Shown here: positions 55,024 to 63,896 of the stretch, piece by piece
Layout of the letters: every line of letters begins with the position of its first letter
How positions within the stretch are numbered: position 1 is the stretch's first letter
Source: Peribacillus sp. ACCC06369
GTDB lineage: Bacteria > Bacillota > Bacilli > Bacillales > DSM-1321
Direction of reading: 5' to 3'
Assembly: GCF_030348945.1 (NCBI RefSeq)
Contig: NZ_JAUCEN010000002.1
Location: forward strand, 1,860,001 to 1,924,000
Length of the DNA: 64,000 nt
Made by a program: the position numbers and the translations under genes
Notes under the pieces: generated by a model
Seen by the model: the letters and a program-made list of their open reading frames with translations, nothing else
Databases searched by the model: none
Told to the model about the DNA's origin: nothing

Positions 55024-56340
55024 ATGAAAATCGGTGTTATAGGCTCAAAGTATTTTTTGGAATCCTTATCTGTCCACTTTCCCATGTTTCCTGAGGTTCA
55101 ATTCATTTCCTTTCAATATGATATGCCGGAAGAAACCAGTCTATTAATTGAAAATGCGGGCAAACAAACCGATCTAATACTGTTTTCAGGTTCCATCCCT
55201 TTTTATTATGGATACGAACAAGTTAAACGGAATTTAATAGAAGCTATCTATGTCCCTTTTGATGAATTGACAGTTGCGCTTTCGTTGTTATCGATTTCTC
55301 ATAGGGAACAGGTTACTATAAATGAAATCTCAATCGATTTACCGGACAAAAACCGGTTAATGAAGGTATTGGAAGAATCAGAAATCGCTGAAAAACCCCT
55401 TTATGTGAAGGATTATCCTTGGATATACAAGAGGGAAGAAGATACCCAGATCCTAAACATAGCAGAATTCGTTCAATTCCACAGAAATATGCATAAGGAA
55501 GGAAAAACTCATTTCGCACTAACGAGCATTCATGCTGTTTATCAGGAGCTTCAAAGGCTATCAATTCCTTGTAGATATATGGTTCAGCCCAAACATACTT
55601 TAATGGACAGTCTCACAAAAGGTATTTCCTTGTTGAAGCTAAAGAAAACGGAAGAATCCCAGATTGCTGTCATTTCCATTCAAGATTATCAACAAAATCT
55701 TAAAGAAAGTGATCTATTTTTAAATTTTTTACAGAAAGTGAGTAAGAGATTACAGGCTCGTGTTTCTCTTGAATACTTAAATCCACATTTGATTTATACT
55801 ACACGCGGAGCACTGCAGGCGTTTGAATCAGAAATTTATGATGAAATCATCGGACAAATGGAACAAGAGTTTCAAACTTTCTTCCAAATTGGCATTGGAT
55901 ATGGATATACGATTCAAGAGGCGGAAAAACATTCGGCACAAGCATTATTTTTTACCAATAAATTTCTAAAGAGAAAAACGGTAGCTTGCTTAGTTGATGA
56001 AGATCAAAAACTTCAGGGACCATTATTTGAAGGAAATCAACAGGTGGAATTGAAAAATGAAGATGAATCCATTCAAAAACTAGCCAGGGAACTAAAAATG
56101 AGTGCGAAAAATATAAAAATGATTCATCAGTTCATTTCGATAAATCATTTTCGGGCTTTTTCTGCAGCAGAGCTGGAGGAATACATGAGCTGTACCAGAA
56201 GATCGGCAGAAAGATTCGTTAAAAGACTCACTGAAGGAGGCTGTCTCAACAAAATTGGAGAGGAACACCCATATGGGCAAGGAAGACCTCGGAATTTATA
56301 TGTACCTGCGGAAAAATTCAAGAAAATTACTGAAAATTAA
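55024..56340 (+). CDS. Three-part transcriptional regulator (sensor, GGDEF-like, winged HTH)
   Basis: The protein has 438 residues. Residues about 1-130 resemble a PrpR_N-like sensor (TDLILFSGSIPFYYGYEQVK). A central part (about 215-330) has the degenerate GGDEF pattern GIGYGYTIQEAEKHSAQALF. The C-terminus (about 365-430) is a winged HTH, FSAAELEEYMSCTRRSAERF with VKRLTEGG and PYGQGRPRNLYVP. No enzymatic GGDEF residues remain. It lies 84 bp before the dipeptide epimerase operon in the same direction, so it probably controls it. AGAGGTGAAAC precedes the ATG. Confidence 0.8.
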   Translation: MKIGVIGSKYFLESLSVHFPMFPEVQFISFQYDMPEETSLLIENAGKQTDLILFSGSIPFYYGYEQVKRNLIEAIYVPFDELTVALSLLSISHREQVTINEISIDLPDKNRLMKVLEESEIAEKPLYVKDYPWIYKREEDTQILNIAEFVQFHRNMHKEGKTHFALTSIHAVYQELQRLSIPCRYMVQPKHTLMDSLTKGISLLKLKKTEESQIAVISIQDYQQNLKESDLFLNFLQKVSKRLQARVSLEYLNPHLIYTTRGALQAFESEIYDEIIGQMEQEFQTFFQIGIGYGYTIQEAEKHSAQALFFTNKFLKRKTVACLVDEDQKLQGPLFEGNQQVELKNEDESIQKLARELKMSAKNIKMIHQFISINHFRAFSAAELEEYMSCTRRSAERFVKRLTEGGCLNKIGEEHPYGQGRPRNLYVPAEKFKKITEN

Positions 56341-56424
56341 ATTTTCAGACTTTACAGAAAAAGTAGAATGGTATATATTGTTTTTATTAACGACATATAG
56401 CGACAGTGAAAGGGGAGGATAGTT

Positions 56425-57531
56425 TTGTTTATTGAACGTTGTGAAATTCATGCCATTCATTTGCCATTAAAAGAGCCATTTGTCATTTCCTATGAAACAT
56501 ACAAGCATATGCCCTCTATTATCGTAAAATTAATAGCCGATAACGGGATGGTGGGATATGGGGAGGCAGTGCCTGATGAACATGTGACTGGGGAAACGTT
56601 TTATGCGACATTCGAAGTACTGAAGCATGTCCTGTTACCGGTTGTAAAACAGGAAAATCCTTTTAATTTAGAAAAGATACACGATATCATGAACTCTGCC
56701 ATCATTGGAAATCCCTCCGCAAAAGCGGCCATTGATATAGCTTGCTATGACTTGATGGGTAAATATACCAAATTACCGATTTATGATTTATTAGGTGGGA
56801 AATTCCATGGATCCCTCTCTTTCGCTAAGGTTTTAAGTATTGACGAACCTGGGATTATGGCTGAAAAAGCACAGGAAGCAGTCGCCCAAGGTTATAGTTC
56901 ATTAAAACTTAAGGTCGGTTGGGATATTGACTCAGATGTGGAACGGATTGCTGCGGTTCGACAAAAAGTCGGGAAGAAGGTTCCAATTCGGGTCGATGCC
57001 AATCAAGGATGGGGAACTTATGCCAATGCACTTCCAGCAGTGAAGGCTCTGGAACCTTTTAACCTTTCATGGTTGGAACAGCCGATTAGAATGGGGGACA
57101 TTGACGGTCTTGCAAAGCTTAAGGAAAAAACGAACATACCACTTATGGCTGATGAAAGCATCCATCACGGAACCCATTTACAAGAAATCATTAAAAAGAA
57201 TGCCGTAGATATAATCAATATTAAACTAATGAAATGCGGCGGAATCTATCAGGCTATCCAATTGGCAAAAACAGCAGAATTTGCAGGAATCAGCTGCCAA
57301 ATCGGTTCAATGGTAGAATCATCAATCGGGTCCGCAGCAGGGTATCATACAGCCATTTCACGAAAAAACATTACCAGTACTGAATTGACGGGTCCGCTGC
57401 TATTCAGTCTCGATATTGGAAATCTTGATTATGAAATTCCATACGTCCATCTAACAAAGGAACCTGGGCTTGGAATCATAATTAACGAGGAAATTCTTGA
57501 GCAATTAACCATAAAAAAAGAACAGGTTTAA
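56425..57531 (+). CDS. Dipeptide epimerase (enolase superfamily)
   Basis: The protein has 368 residues. The catalytic Lys pair is in SSLKLKVG and the far-side Lys in INIKLMKCGG; metal ligands are RVDANQGW, LEQPI and ADESIH. This is the Ala-Glu epimerase group (YkfB-like), converting the second residue of L-Ala-D/L-Xaa dipeptides. The DNA-level partners (M20 peptidase and YfcC transporter) fit muropeptide or dipeptide use. The TTG start at 56425 has AGGGGAGG 8 nt upstream. Confidence 0.9.
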   Translation: MFIERCEIHAIHLPLKEPFVISYETYKHMPSIIVKLIADNGMVGYGEAVPDEHVTGETFYATFEVLKHVLLPVVKQENPFNLEKIHDIMNSAIIGNPSAKAAIDIACYDLMGKYTKLPIYDLLGGKFHGSLSFAKVLSIDEPGIMAEKAQEAVAQGYSSLKLKVGWDIDSDVERIAAVRQKVGKKVPIRVDANQGWGTYANALPAVKALEPFNLSWLEQPIRMGDIDGLAKLKEKTNIPLMADESIHHGTHLQEIIKKNAVDIINIKLMKCGGIYQAIQLAKTAEFAGISCQIGSMVESSIGSAAGYHTAISRKNITSTELTGPLLFSLDIGNLDYEIPYVHLTKEPGLGIIINEEILEQLTIKKEQV

Positions 57532-57560
57532 ATATAATTCGTACATGATGAGGTGAATGG

Positions 57561-58979
57561 ATGGAAACCGAAAAAAATAGTGTACCGGTCAAGAAAAAGA
57601 CAAGGTTAAAAGTACCGCATACATACACGCTTATTTTTATCATAATCATCTTGGCAGGACTAGCCTCATATGTAATTCCGGCTGGTGAATTTGACCGGGT
57701 TGAAGATAAAGAATCGGGTAGAATGCTTGTAGTCGACGGAAGCTATCAAGCTATTGAACAAGACCCTGTGAGCTTCTTTGACCTTTTCACCTCCATTCCA
57801 TTGGGATTGGAAAAGGGAGCCCAAATTATTTTTTACATTTTTCTTGTAAGTGGTGCATTCGGGATCATACGCACTACTGGGGCCATTGAAGCGGGGGTCT
57901 ACAAAGGGGTCCGATCACTTGAGGGGAGGGAGAAGCTTTTAATTCCGTTGAGTATGCTGCTTTTTTCAATTGGCGGTTTTAGCATGGGGATGGCAGAAGA
58001 GACCATCATCTTTGTACCGATTGGTATCGCCATAGCAAGGGCGATGGGCTTTGATGCAGTTACTGGAACGGCCATGATTACACTTGGGGCAGCCAGCGGG
58101 TTTTTCGGAGGCATGCTCAATCCCTTTACGGTCGGGGTGGCACAATCACTGGCTGAAGTACCTTTATTCTCTGGAATCGGTTTTCGCTTTGCAGTCTATA
58201 TTTTTGTACTGGCATTTGCCATTTGGTATGTTAGCCGTTATGCAAATAAGGTAAAGCTTAATCCTGAAAAAAGCGTAATCTACGATATTGAACAAAAAGA
58301 AAAACGCACGGATGGTTTGGTCGATTTCCCTGAATTGACGGCGCGTCACAAGCTAGTCTTCATAGCGATGATCTTTGGGCTGGCTTTTAACATTTATGGC
58401 GTGTTTAAATGGGGTTGGTTTTTAACCGAGCTCACCGCTTCATTTTTGATTATGGGTATCGTTAGCGGGCTTGTCGGCGGTTTACAGCTTGGGAAAATAT
58501 TCGATTCATTTATCGAGGGAGCCAAAGCGGTAACATTTGGGGCATTGATCGTCGGCTTTGCAAGGGCTATAACAGTAGTGCTGGAAGAAGGGAAAATCAT
58601 AGATTCATTGGTCTTCATGGCGGCGTCCGGGATAAGTCATTTACCGCAAACGTTGAATGTCGTAGGCATGTTCTTCACCCAAGCAATCCTGAACTTATTC
58701 ATTTCTTCGGGTAGCGGACAAGCTGCGGCAACAATGCCGATCATGGTTCCCATTACGGATATATTGGGTTTGGAAAGACAGCTTGCCGTACTTGCCTTCC
58801 AATATGGGGATTCGGTTACGAATTCCATCATCCCAACGTCATCAGCGTTAATGGGATATTTGGCCATCGCTGGGATTCCCTATGAGCGATGGGTGAAATT
58901 CATTTGGAAATTAATTCTCGGGTGGACTTTGATTGCTTGCATCGCATTAATTGCAGCAGTGGCCCTCGGTATCTCCTGA
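57561..58979 (+). CDS. YfcC-family membrane transporter
   Basis: The protein has 472 residues with about 11-12 helices. It begins RLKVPHTYTLIFIIIILAGL, then YVIPAGEFDRV, typical of YfcC/DcuC-like carriers; EETIIFVPIGIAIARAMGFD and SSGSGQAAATMPIMVPITDI follow. The family includes arginine/ornithine and short-peptide or carboxylate carriers. It probably imports the dipeptide or acyl-amino acid used by its neighbours. GATGAGGTGAATGG precedes the ATG; it starts 29 nt after the epimerase stop. Confidence 0.9.
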   Translation: METEKNSVPVKKKTRLKVPHTYTLIFIIIILAGLASYVIPAGEFDRVEDKESGRMLVVDGSYQAIEQDPVSFFDLFTSIPLGLEKGAQIIFYIFLVSGAFGIIRTTGAIEAGVYKGVRSLEGREKLLIPLSMLLFSIGGFSMGMAEETIIFVPIGIAIARAMGFDAVTGTAMITLGAASGFFGGMLNPFTVGVAQSLAEVPLFSGIGFRFAVYIFVLAFAIWYVSRYANKVKLNPEKSVIYDIEQKEKRTDGLVDFPELTARHKLVFIAMIFGLAFNIYGVFKWGWFLTELTASFLIMGIVSGLVGGLQLGKIFDSFIEGAKAVTFGALIVGFARAITVVLEEGKIIDSLVFMAASGISHLPQTLNVVGMFFTQAILNLFISSGSGQAAATMPIMVPITDILGLERQLAVLAFQYGDSVTNSIIPTSSALMGYLAIAGIPYERWVKFIWKLILGWTLIACIALIAAVALGIS

Positions 58980-58998
58980 GAGAATAAGGAGTGGTTTG

Positions 58999-60156
58999 AT
59001 GAAGGAATTATTGAATGAAATTAAACCTCAAGTTTTGGAGATTTTCCACCATCTTCATGAGAATCCTGAAGTAAGCTGGAATGAATATCAGACTACAGCT
59101 TATATTTCAGAGATTCTCATGAAAAACGATCTTGAGGTGACAAGTTTTGGGGATATGCCTGGGATCGTGGGCAATTGGTATCCAAAGGAAGGGCGAAATA
59201 AGTTAACGGTCGGATTGCGGGCTGATATGGATGCTCTCCTTCAGGAGGTCGACGGGACAATACGTGCCAACCACTCATGTGGGCACGATGCTCACATGAC
59301 GATTGTATTGGGTGTCTTGCTGTTATTAAGAAAAATGAAGTCCAATCTTCCTGGTACGTTGAAGTTTATTTTTCAGCCTGCCGAGGAAGTTGGTGAAGGT
59401 GCTTTAAAGATGATTGAAAAACAGGTATTGGATGATATTGATTTTCTCTATGGTCTTCATTTGCGCCCCATTCAGGAAATTAAGTATGGACAAGCTGCTT
59501 CAGGAATCATTCACGGGTCAGCCGATACAGTGTTCGGGGAGATTCACGGATTTGACGGGCATGGAGCCAGGCCCCATTTGACTTTAAATGCCATTGAAGT
59601 GATCACTGACATCGTTGAAAAGCTTAAAGGAATACGGCTAAACCCGCAATTATCCTATTCAGTAAAAATGACACAGGTTTCTGCAGGAGGGGAAAATGCG
59701 AATATTATACCTGGGTCCTCCAAGTTCAGTCTTGACTTACGCGCCCAAACGAATGAAGCGATGGATGAATTGATCGAGAAGGTGGACGATGTCTTGACGA
59801 AAATGTCGGTCTTCCATCAATGTCAAATTAGCTTCAAGCACAAAGAAAGAGTTTATGCCGCATGCATTGACCAAGAAGCGGAACGATTTATGGAGAAGGC
59901 AATCGAAAAAACCTTAGGGGCTAAAGGGGTCGTTAAGCCCATCATTACCCCCGGCGGGGAGGATTTTCATTTTTATACAAAGGAAAGACCTGCAATCAAA
60001 GCCACGATGCTTGGAGTGGGCTGCGATTTAAAGCCAGGGTTACACCATCCCAACATGGCATTTAATCAGGAAGCCATTTTCACAGGTATTGAAATATTAA
60101 CGAGGGCAGTCATTGAAACCTTTTCTAAATATAACAATAAAGAAGGTATCATTTAA
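58999..60156 (+). CDS. M20-family amidohydrolase/peptidase
   Basis: The protein has 385 residues. Zinc site and catalytic residues are visible: GLRADMDALLQEVDG, ANHSCGHDAHMT, FQPAEEVGEGALKMIE, YGLHLRP, and PGGEDFHFYTKE. It is of the IAA-amino acid/N-acyl-amino acid hydrolase type, which cleaves amide bonds of acylated amino acids or dipeptides. The ATG at 58999 follows AATAAGGAG; it lies 19 nt after the transporter. Last gene of the operon. Confidence 0.92.
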   Translation: MKELLNEIKPQVLEIFHHLHENPEVSWNEYQTTAYISEILMKNDLEVTSFGDMPGIVGNWYPKEGRNKLTVGLRADMDALLQEVDGTIRANHSCGHDAHMTIVLGVLLLLRKMKSNLPGTLKFIFQPAEEVGEGALKMIEKQVLDDIDFLYGLHLRPIQEIKYGQAASGIIHGSADTVFGEIHGFDGHGARPHLTLNAIEVITDIVEKLKGIRLNPQLSYSVKMTQVSAGGENANIIPGSSKFSLDLRAQTNEAMDELIEKVDDVLTKMSVFHQCQISFKHKERVYAACIDQEAERFMEKAIEKTLGAKGVVKPIITPGGEDFHFYTKERPAIKATMLGVGCDLKPGLHHPNMAFNQEAIFTGIEILTRAVIETFSKYNNKEGII

Positions 60157-60242
60157 CCGGTCTTCGTAAAGATGATGAATATTTCTTTGGGGCCAGACCT
60201 ATTAGTTGAAAGAATCTTTTATTGTTCATGTAAATGGAAAAC

Positions 60243-60280
60243 AAGCGAAGGTCACCAAAGGATTGGTGACCTTCGCTTAT
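60243..60280 (+). terminator. Terminator of the epimerase operon
   Basis: The 14-bp perfect arms AAGCGAAGGTCACC and GGTGACCTTCGCTT enclose an 8-nt loop. It may also serve the minus-strand Rrf2 relic. Confidence 0.82.
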
Positions 60281-60284
60281 TAAT

Positions 60285-60600
60285 TGTTTGTTCTGTCAGA
60301 GAAGTTTTCCCCTATTTTATCCAATTGATTATATTGCAAAAAATCTTCCATGATCTGCTCAGATTCCATTATTACTTTTTTTATGAATCACCTAGCTCCA
60401 TTATTGTCCTCGCCCCTTCAACTGCACGAATGATATCCAAGTAGGAAGTTTCCATTTTATCCTTGTTTAGACGCTATCCCCCTTGAACACCTGAGGCTGG
60501 ATCGATCAGGCCATGTTTCGCTAACTTCGTTAGAACTTTCGACAAGTAGGTCGAAGAACCCCCCCGTTTATTGTATATTTCATTAAAACCACCTATTCCA
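60285..60600 (-). pseudogene. Rrf2-family regulator relic
   Basis: The minus strand gives GGFNEIYNKRGGSSTYLSKV, LTKLAKHGLIDPASGVQGG, a stop, RLNKDKMETSYLDIIRAVEG, then a break and KVIMESEQIMEDFLQYNQL. TYLSKVLTKLAKHGLI and V-GG-RL match the Rrf2 winged HTH. The N-terminus and at least two frame sites are damaged. It is divergent from the flavoprotein gene, a common pairing. Confidence 0.75.
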
Positions 60601-60862
60601 TCATAAAAAGTCTGTATGAACCATTATTACTGTTTTAACAAAACGGCCGTCAAGTCAGGTCGAGCTATTAGATTGACTCCTGTAATCATTGAAGCTATTA
60701 TAGAGTCACAATATCTGTAATTGATTCGTCCATCTTCTATAGATAAAGTTAGCCTTTGATGTCTTTAATGATATAGGTTAATTTGGTTATCACTATTGAA
60801 CCAATTTGAGATGAACATCATTTTTTGGATTGGTAAAGGCTTAGATTTTTTCCTATTTCAGT
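60601..60862. other. Intergenic region upstream of flavoprotein
   Basis: It holds the lost start of the Rrf2 gene and the flavoprotein promoter; nothing else is recognisable. Confidence 0.35.
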
Positions 60863-60876
60863 AAGGGGGAATGAAT

Positions 60877-61785
60877 ATGATGGTATTCGATTGTGTAGTT
60901 CTAGGAGCCGGCCCTGCTGGTTTAAATGCTAGTTTAGTTTTAGGTAGGGCGCGCAGGAAAATAGCTTTGTTTGATAACGGAACGAACAGGAATCGAGTCA
61001 CGACTGAATCTCATGGTTTTATAACCCGCGATGGTATTAAACCCGCAGAGTTTAAAAGAATTGCATTGAATGAACTGAAAAGCTATCCATCTATTCAATA
61101 TTTCGAAGAAACCGTAATACAAATTTCGAGAGAAGCGGTTAACGATATATTTAGAATACTGACAGTGGATGAAAAAGTGTACTTTGCAGAAAAGATAATA
61201 ATTGCAACAGGTGTTCATGAAGAATTTCCTTCCGGACCAGATATAAAAAGTTTTTATGGGAAAAGTATTTATAGTTGCCCATATTGCGATGGATGGGAAT
61301 TAAGAGATCAACCTCTAATTATAATTACAGAGAATGAAGATGCTGCACATCATATGGCAAAACTCGTTTACAATTGGTCAGAAAATTTAGTGGTGGCAAC
61401 GAATGGGCATGAAATGTCTAAAATGAAAAAGGATGAACTGCAACAAAGGAACATCACTATCGTGACAGAGCCTATAACAAAACTGCATGGCAAAGATGGG
61501 TACTTGCAAATGGTTGAATTTGCTTCAGGTCTTAAAGTGGAAAGGACTGGGGGATTTATTGTGCCATCATTTTATCGACCTCATCAATTTGCTGAAATAC
61601 TGGGTTGTGAACTGCAAGAAAATGGAGCTATCGTAACGGATGATGCCGGTCGTACCTCTCAAAAAAATATTTATACCGCAGGGGAGTCTTCTCAAGCAGG
61701 TCCATCTTCATTAACCCTTGCTGCCGCAGAGGGTAGTAAGTCTGCATTTGCTGTAAATGCAGATATCACCAATGAAAGATTCTAG
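60877..61785 (+). CDS. Thioredoxin-reductase-like FAD/NAD(P) oxidoreductase
   Basis: The protein has 302 residues. The FAD motif is VVLGAGPAGLNASLVL, the redox dithiol CPYC is in IYSCPYCDGWELRD, and the C-terminal FAD block is NIYTAGESSQAGPSSLTLAA. It resembles GliT/TrxB-like reductases and not housekeeping TrxB. It may reduce a disulfide or quinone. AAGGGGGA ends 7 nt before the ATG at 60877; ATGs at 60871 and 60880 are alternatives. The divergent Rrf2 relic was probably its regulator. Confidence 0.87.
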   Translation: MMVFDCVVLGAGPAGLNASLVLGRARRKIALFDNGTNRNRVTTESHGFITRDGIKPAEFKRIALNELKSYPSIQYFEETVIQISREAVNDIFRILTVDEKVYFAEKIIIATGVHEEFPSGPDIKSFYGKSIYSCPYCDGWELRDQPLIIITENEDAAHHMAKLVYNWSENLVVATNGHEMSKMKKDELQQRNITIVTEPITKLHGKDGYLQMVEFASGLKVERTGGFIVPSFYRPHQFAEILGCELQENGAIVTDDAGRTSQKNIYTAGESSQAGPSSLTLAAAEGSKSAFAVNADITNERF

Positions 61786-61832
61786 AGCATACCAGGAATA
61801 TGGATAAAGTATAGTAATAGTTTTTAAAATTG

Positions 61833-61858
61833 AAGCTGTCGATGCGGCAGCTTTTTTA
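61833..61858 (+). terminator. Terminator after flavoprotein gene
   Basis: AAGCTG pairs with CAGCTT, followed by TTTTTA. Confidence 0.7.
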
Positions 61859-62181
61859 TGTTGAGTTGAAGTGGGGTTTTTCTTCGTTTTAACAGATGAA
61901 GAATCCAAGGATAATAAAGAGTATTCCATGAATTTTTTTAGTGATGAAAGGATATTGTTCAAAGAACCAAACGGAAATATGGAGAGGTACAGAAATGAGG
62001 CATTTATCAAAAGAAAAACATTCAAAATTTTTATGTTTGAACTTTAGGATGAATCTACTCTGTAAATGATGCTCTACAGGTCCTTCTCTTTTTTCCTAGA
62101 TTCACATTGCGGGACATATGTCCTTTCCTGAATTCTCTTTCTGTTATTTAATGATGGAGAGATTGAAGGGGGGAAGACACA
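61859..62181. other. Intergenic stretch with a coding scrap
   Basis: A frame at about 61873-62046 reads FFFVLTDEESKDNKEYSMNF then ERILFKEPNGNMERYRNEAF, protein-like but without start or family. Confidence 0.3.
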
Positions 62182-62607
62182 GTGAAAGGGATTTTCTTTT
62201 CATTTTTTGGCGGAGCCTTTCTAACGTTGCAAGGTGTAGCCAATTCCCAGATTAGCCGGGACCTTAGCACGTGGCAAGTCGCAACAATCACCCAGTTCAC
62301 TGGTTTCATCATTGCCGGGTTGATTTTAATTCTGATACGTAAAGGGGATGCGCTTGAATTCAAAAAAGTCAAACCATTGTATTTGTCAGGTGGCACTTTT
62401 GCTGCGGTGATTATTTTCAGCAATATTACTGCTTATAAACAAATTGGTGTAACATTTTCGGTATCAGCTCTATTATTAGCTCAGCTAAGTTTTAGCTTTA
62501 TCATTGATAGCAAGGGTTGGTTTGGGGTAACGAAACAGAAGATGCAACTGCCACAGTTCATTGGGCTTGGCTTGATGATGGCAGGCATCATTTTATTAGC
62601 TGTATAA
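62182..62607 (+). CDS. YdcZ/DUF606-family membrane transporter
   Basis: The protein has 141 residues with about five helices. It begins KGIFFSFFGGAFLTLQGVAN then SQISRDLSTWQVATITQFTG, the DUF606 (DMT superfamily) pattern. GTG start behind AAGGGGGGAAG. A second DUF606 gene lies at 63383; in such loci two half-transporters flank a regulator and may form a heterodimer. Confidence 0.87.
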   Translation: MKGIFFSFFGGAFLTLQGVANSQISRDLSTWQVATITQFTGFIIAGLILILIRKGDALEFKKVKPLYLSGGTFAAVIIFSNITAYKQIGVTFSVSALLLAQLSFSFIIDSKGWFGVTKQKMQLPQFIGLGLMMAGIILLAV

Positions 62608-62649
62608 TTGTAAGGATATAAGAAATAGGCAGGAAGTGAATCTTAACAG

Positions 62650-63348
62650 ATGAAAGAAATAATGGATACTGAAAAACTCAATCACTATTTGAAGGTCCAT
62701 CAGTTGGAAAACGTTTTTAAGGGAGCATTGGTGCCCCATTTATCTCTATACCAGGTTGAGCAAGGCGAGTGCATTTGCTCCCAAGGCGATCGCTTGAATT
62801 ATTTGTACGTGCTGGTTAAGGGAAAAGTTAAAGTGTATACGACTTCAGTTGAAGGCAAGAATCTGATTCTGTCCTTTAAAACACCTCTTGAGGTAATCGG
62901 GGATATTGAATACATACAGAGTATAGATATCATTAATACTGTTGAAGCGGTATCAGGTGTCTGTGTAATCGGCATCCATCATCAATGGTTAAAAAAGTAT
63001 GCTGAAGGTCATCCGTCCTTCCTGCAATTTTTACTAAGAGTCATCACTCAGAAGTTTTACATTAAATCCAAGTCACTTAGTTTTAATTTAATGCATCCAG
63101 TTGAAGTAAGGCTTGCAAGTTACCTCCTATCTGTTTCGTTTGATGAAACAAGTGCCCAAATAACTGGACGCCTGAATACAGAGAGCTTGAAGGATACTGC
63201 AAACTTTATTGGAACAAGTTACAGGCACCTGAATCGAGTCATCCAGCAGCTTTGCAAGGACGGTTTAATTGATCGGTCCAACGGCTACATCCAAGTTAAA
63301 GACTGGGAAGGGTTAAAGGCACTATCCAGCCATAATATCTATGAATAG
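62650..63348 (+). CDS. yeiL: Crp/Fnr-family regulator, YeiL-like
   Basis: The protein has 232 residues. The cyclic-nucleotide-like sensor (residues about 25-115) shows VEQGECICSQGDRLNYLYVL and VKGKVKVYTTSVEGKNLILS. The C-terminal HTH is LKDTANFIGTSYRHLNRVIQ, QLCKDGLIDRSNGYI. It resembles E. coli YeiL. It is placed between two DUF606 transporter genes it may control. No perfect SD precedes the ATG; AGGAAGTG is rather far. Confidence 0.85.
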   Translation: MKEIMDTEKLNHYLKVHQLENVFKGALVPHLSLYQVEQGECICSQGDRLNYLYVLVKGKVKVYTTSVEGKNLILSFKTPLEVIGDIEYIQSIDIINTVEAVSGVCVIGIHHQWLKKYAEGHPSFLQFLLRVITQKFYIKSKSLSFNLMHPVEVRLASYLLSVSFDETSAQITGRLNTESLKDTANFIGTSYRHLNRVIQQLCKDGLIDRSNGYIQVKDWEGLKALSSHNIYE

Positions 63349-63382
63349 ATTGTTTGATAAGAGAATTGGAGGAGGAGATACG

Positions 63383-63844
63383 ATGTTACTTGGATTAAGT
63401 TGGGCAATCCTCGCGGGATCAATGGTTAGTTTGCAAAACGTTTTTAATAGTAAGGTAAATGAACATGTCAATCCATGGTCAACGACTACTCTTATATTAG
63501 GATTGGGGTTTCTTGCCTCATTATTAAGCGGGTTCGTATTTGAGGGATGGGATCTTTTTCAACTGCAAAACATGAAGCCCTGGTATTGGTTCAGTGGTTT
63601 GGTTGGCATAGGCGTAGTCACTTGTGTGACGCAGGGAGTAAAGCTTCTCGGACCTACCTTCGCGATCTCAATCGTTATGGCCTCACAGCTTGTGTTTGCT
63701 TTATCTTGGGATTCTACAGGCTGGTTAGGGTTGGAGAAGGTTCCTTTTACGTTTAAGAAGTTGGCAGGTATCCTGATAATCATTGCAGGGATGATAATAT
63801 TCAAAATAGGAGGGAAAAGACAAAGGGCTCCTGAAATGACCTAG
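63383..63844 (+). CDS. YdcZ/DUF606-family membrane transporter (second)
   Basis: The protein has 153 residues with about five helices: LLGLSWAILAGSMVSLQNVF, NSKVNEHVNPWSTTTLILGL, VVTCVTQGVKLLGPTFAISI. The ATG at 63383 follows GGAGGAGGAG; the overlapping start at 63341 is inside yeiL and unsupported. It probably works with the 62182 gene. Confidence 0.87.
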   Translation: MLLGLSWAILAGSMVSLQNVFNSKVNEHVNPWSTTTLILGLGFLASLLSGFVFEGWDLFQLQNMKPWYWFSGLVGIGVVTCVTQGVKLLGPTFAISIVMASQLVFALSWDSTGWLGLEKVPFTFKKLAGILIIIAGMIIFKIGGKRQRAPEMT

Positions 63845-63896
63845 TCAGGCTCTGGCATGGTCAAAGTTAGATGGAATACGGTATGGAGTGATACAC

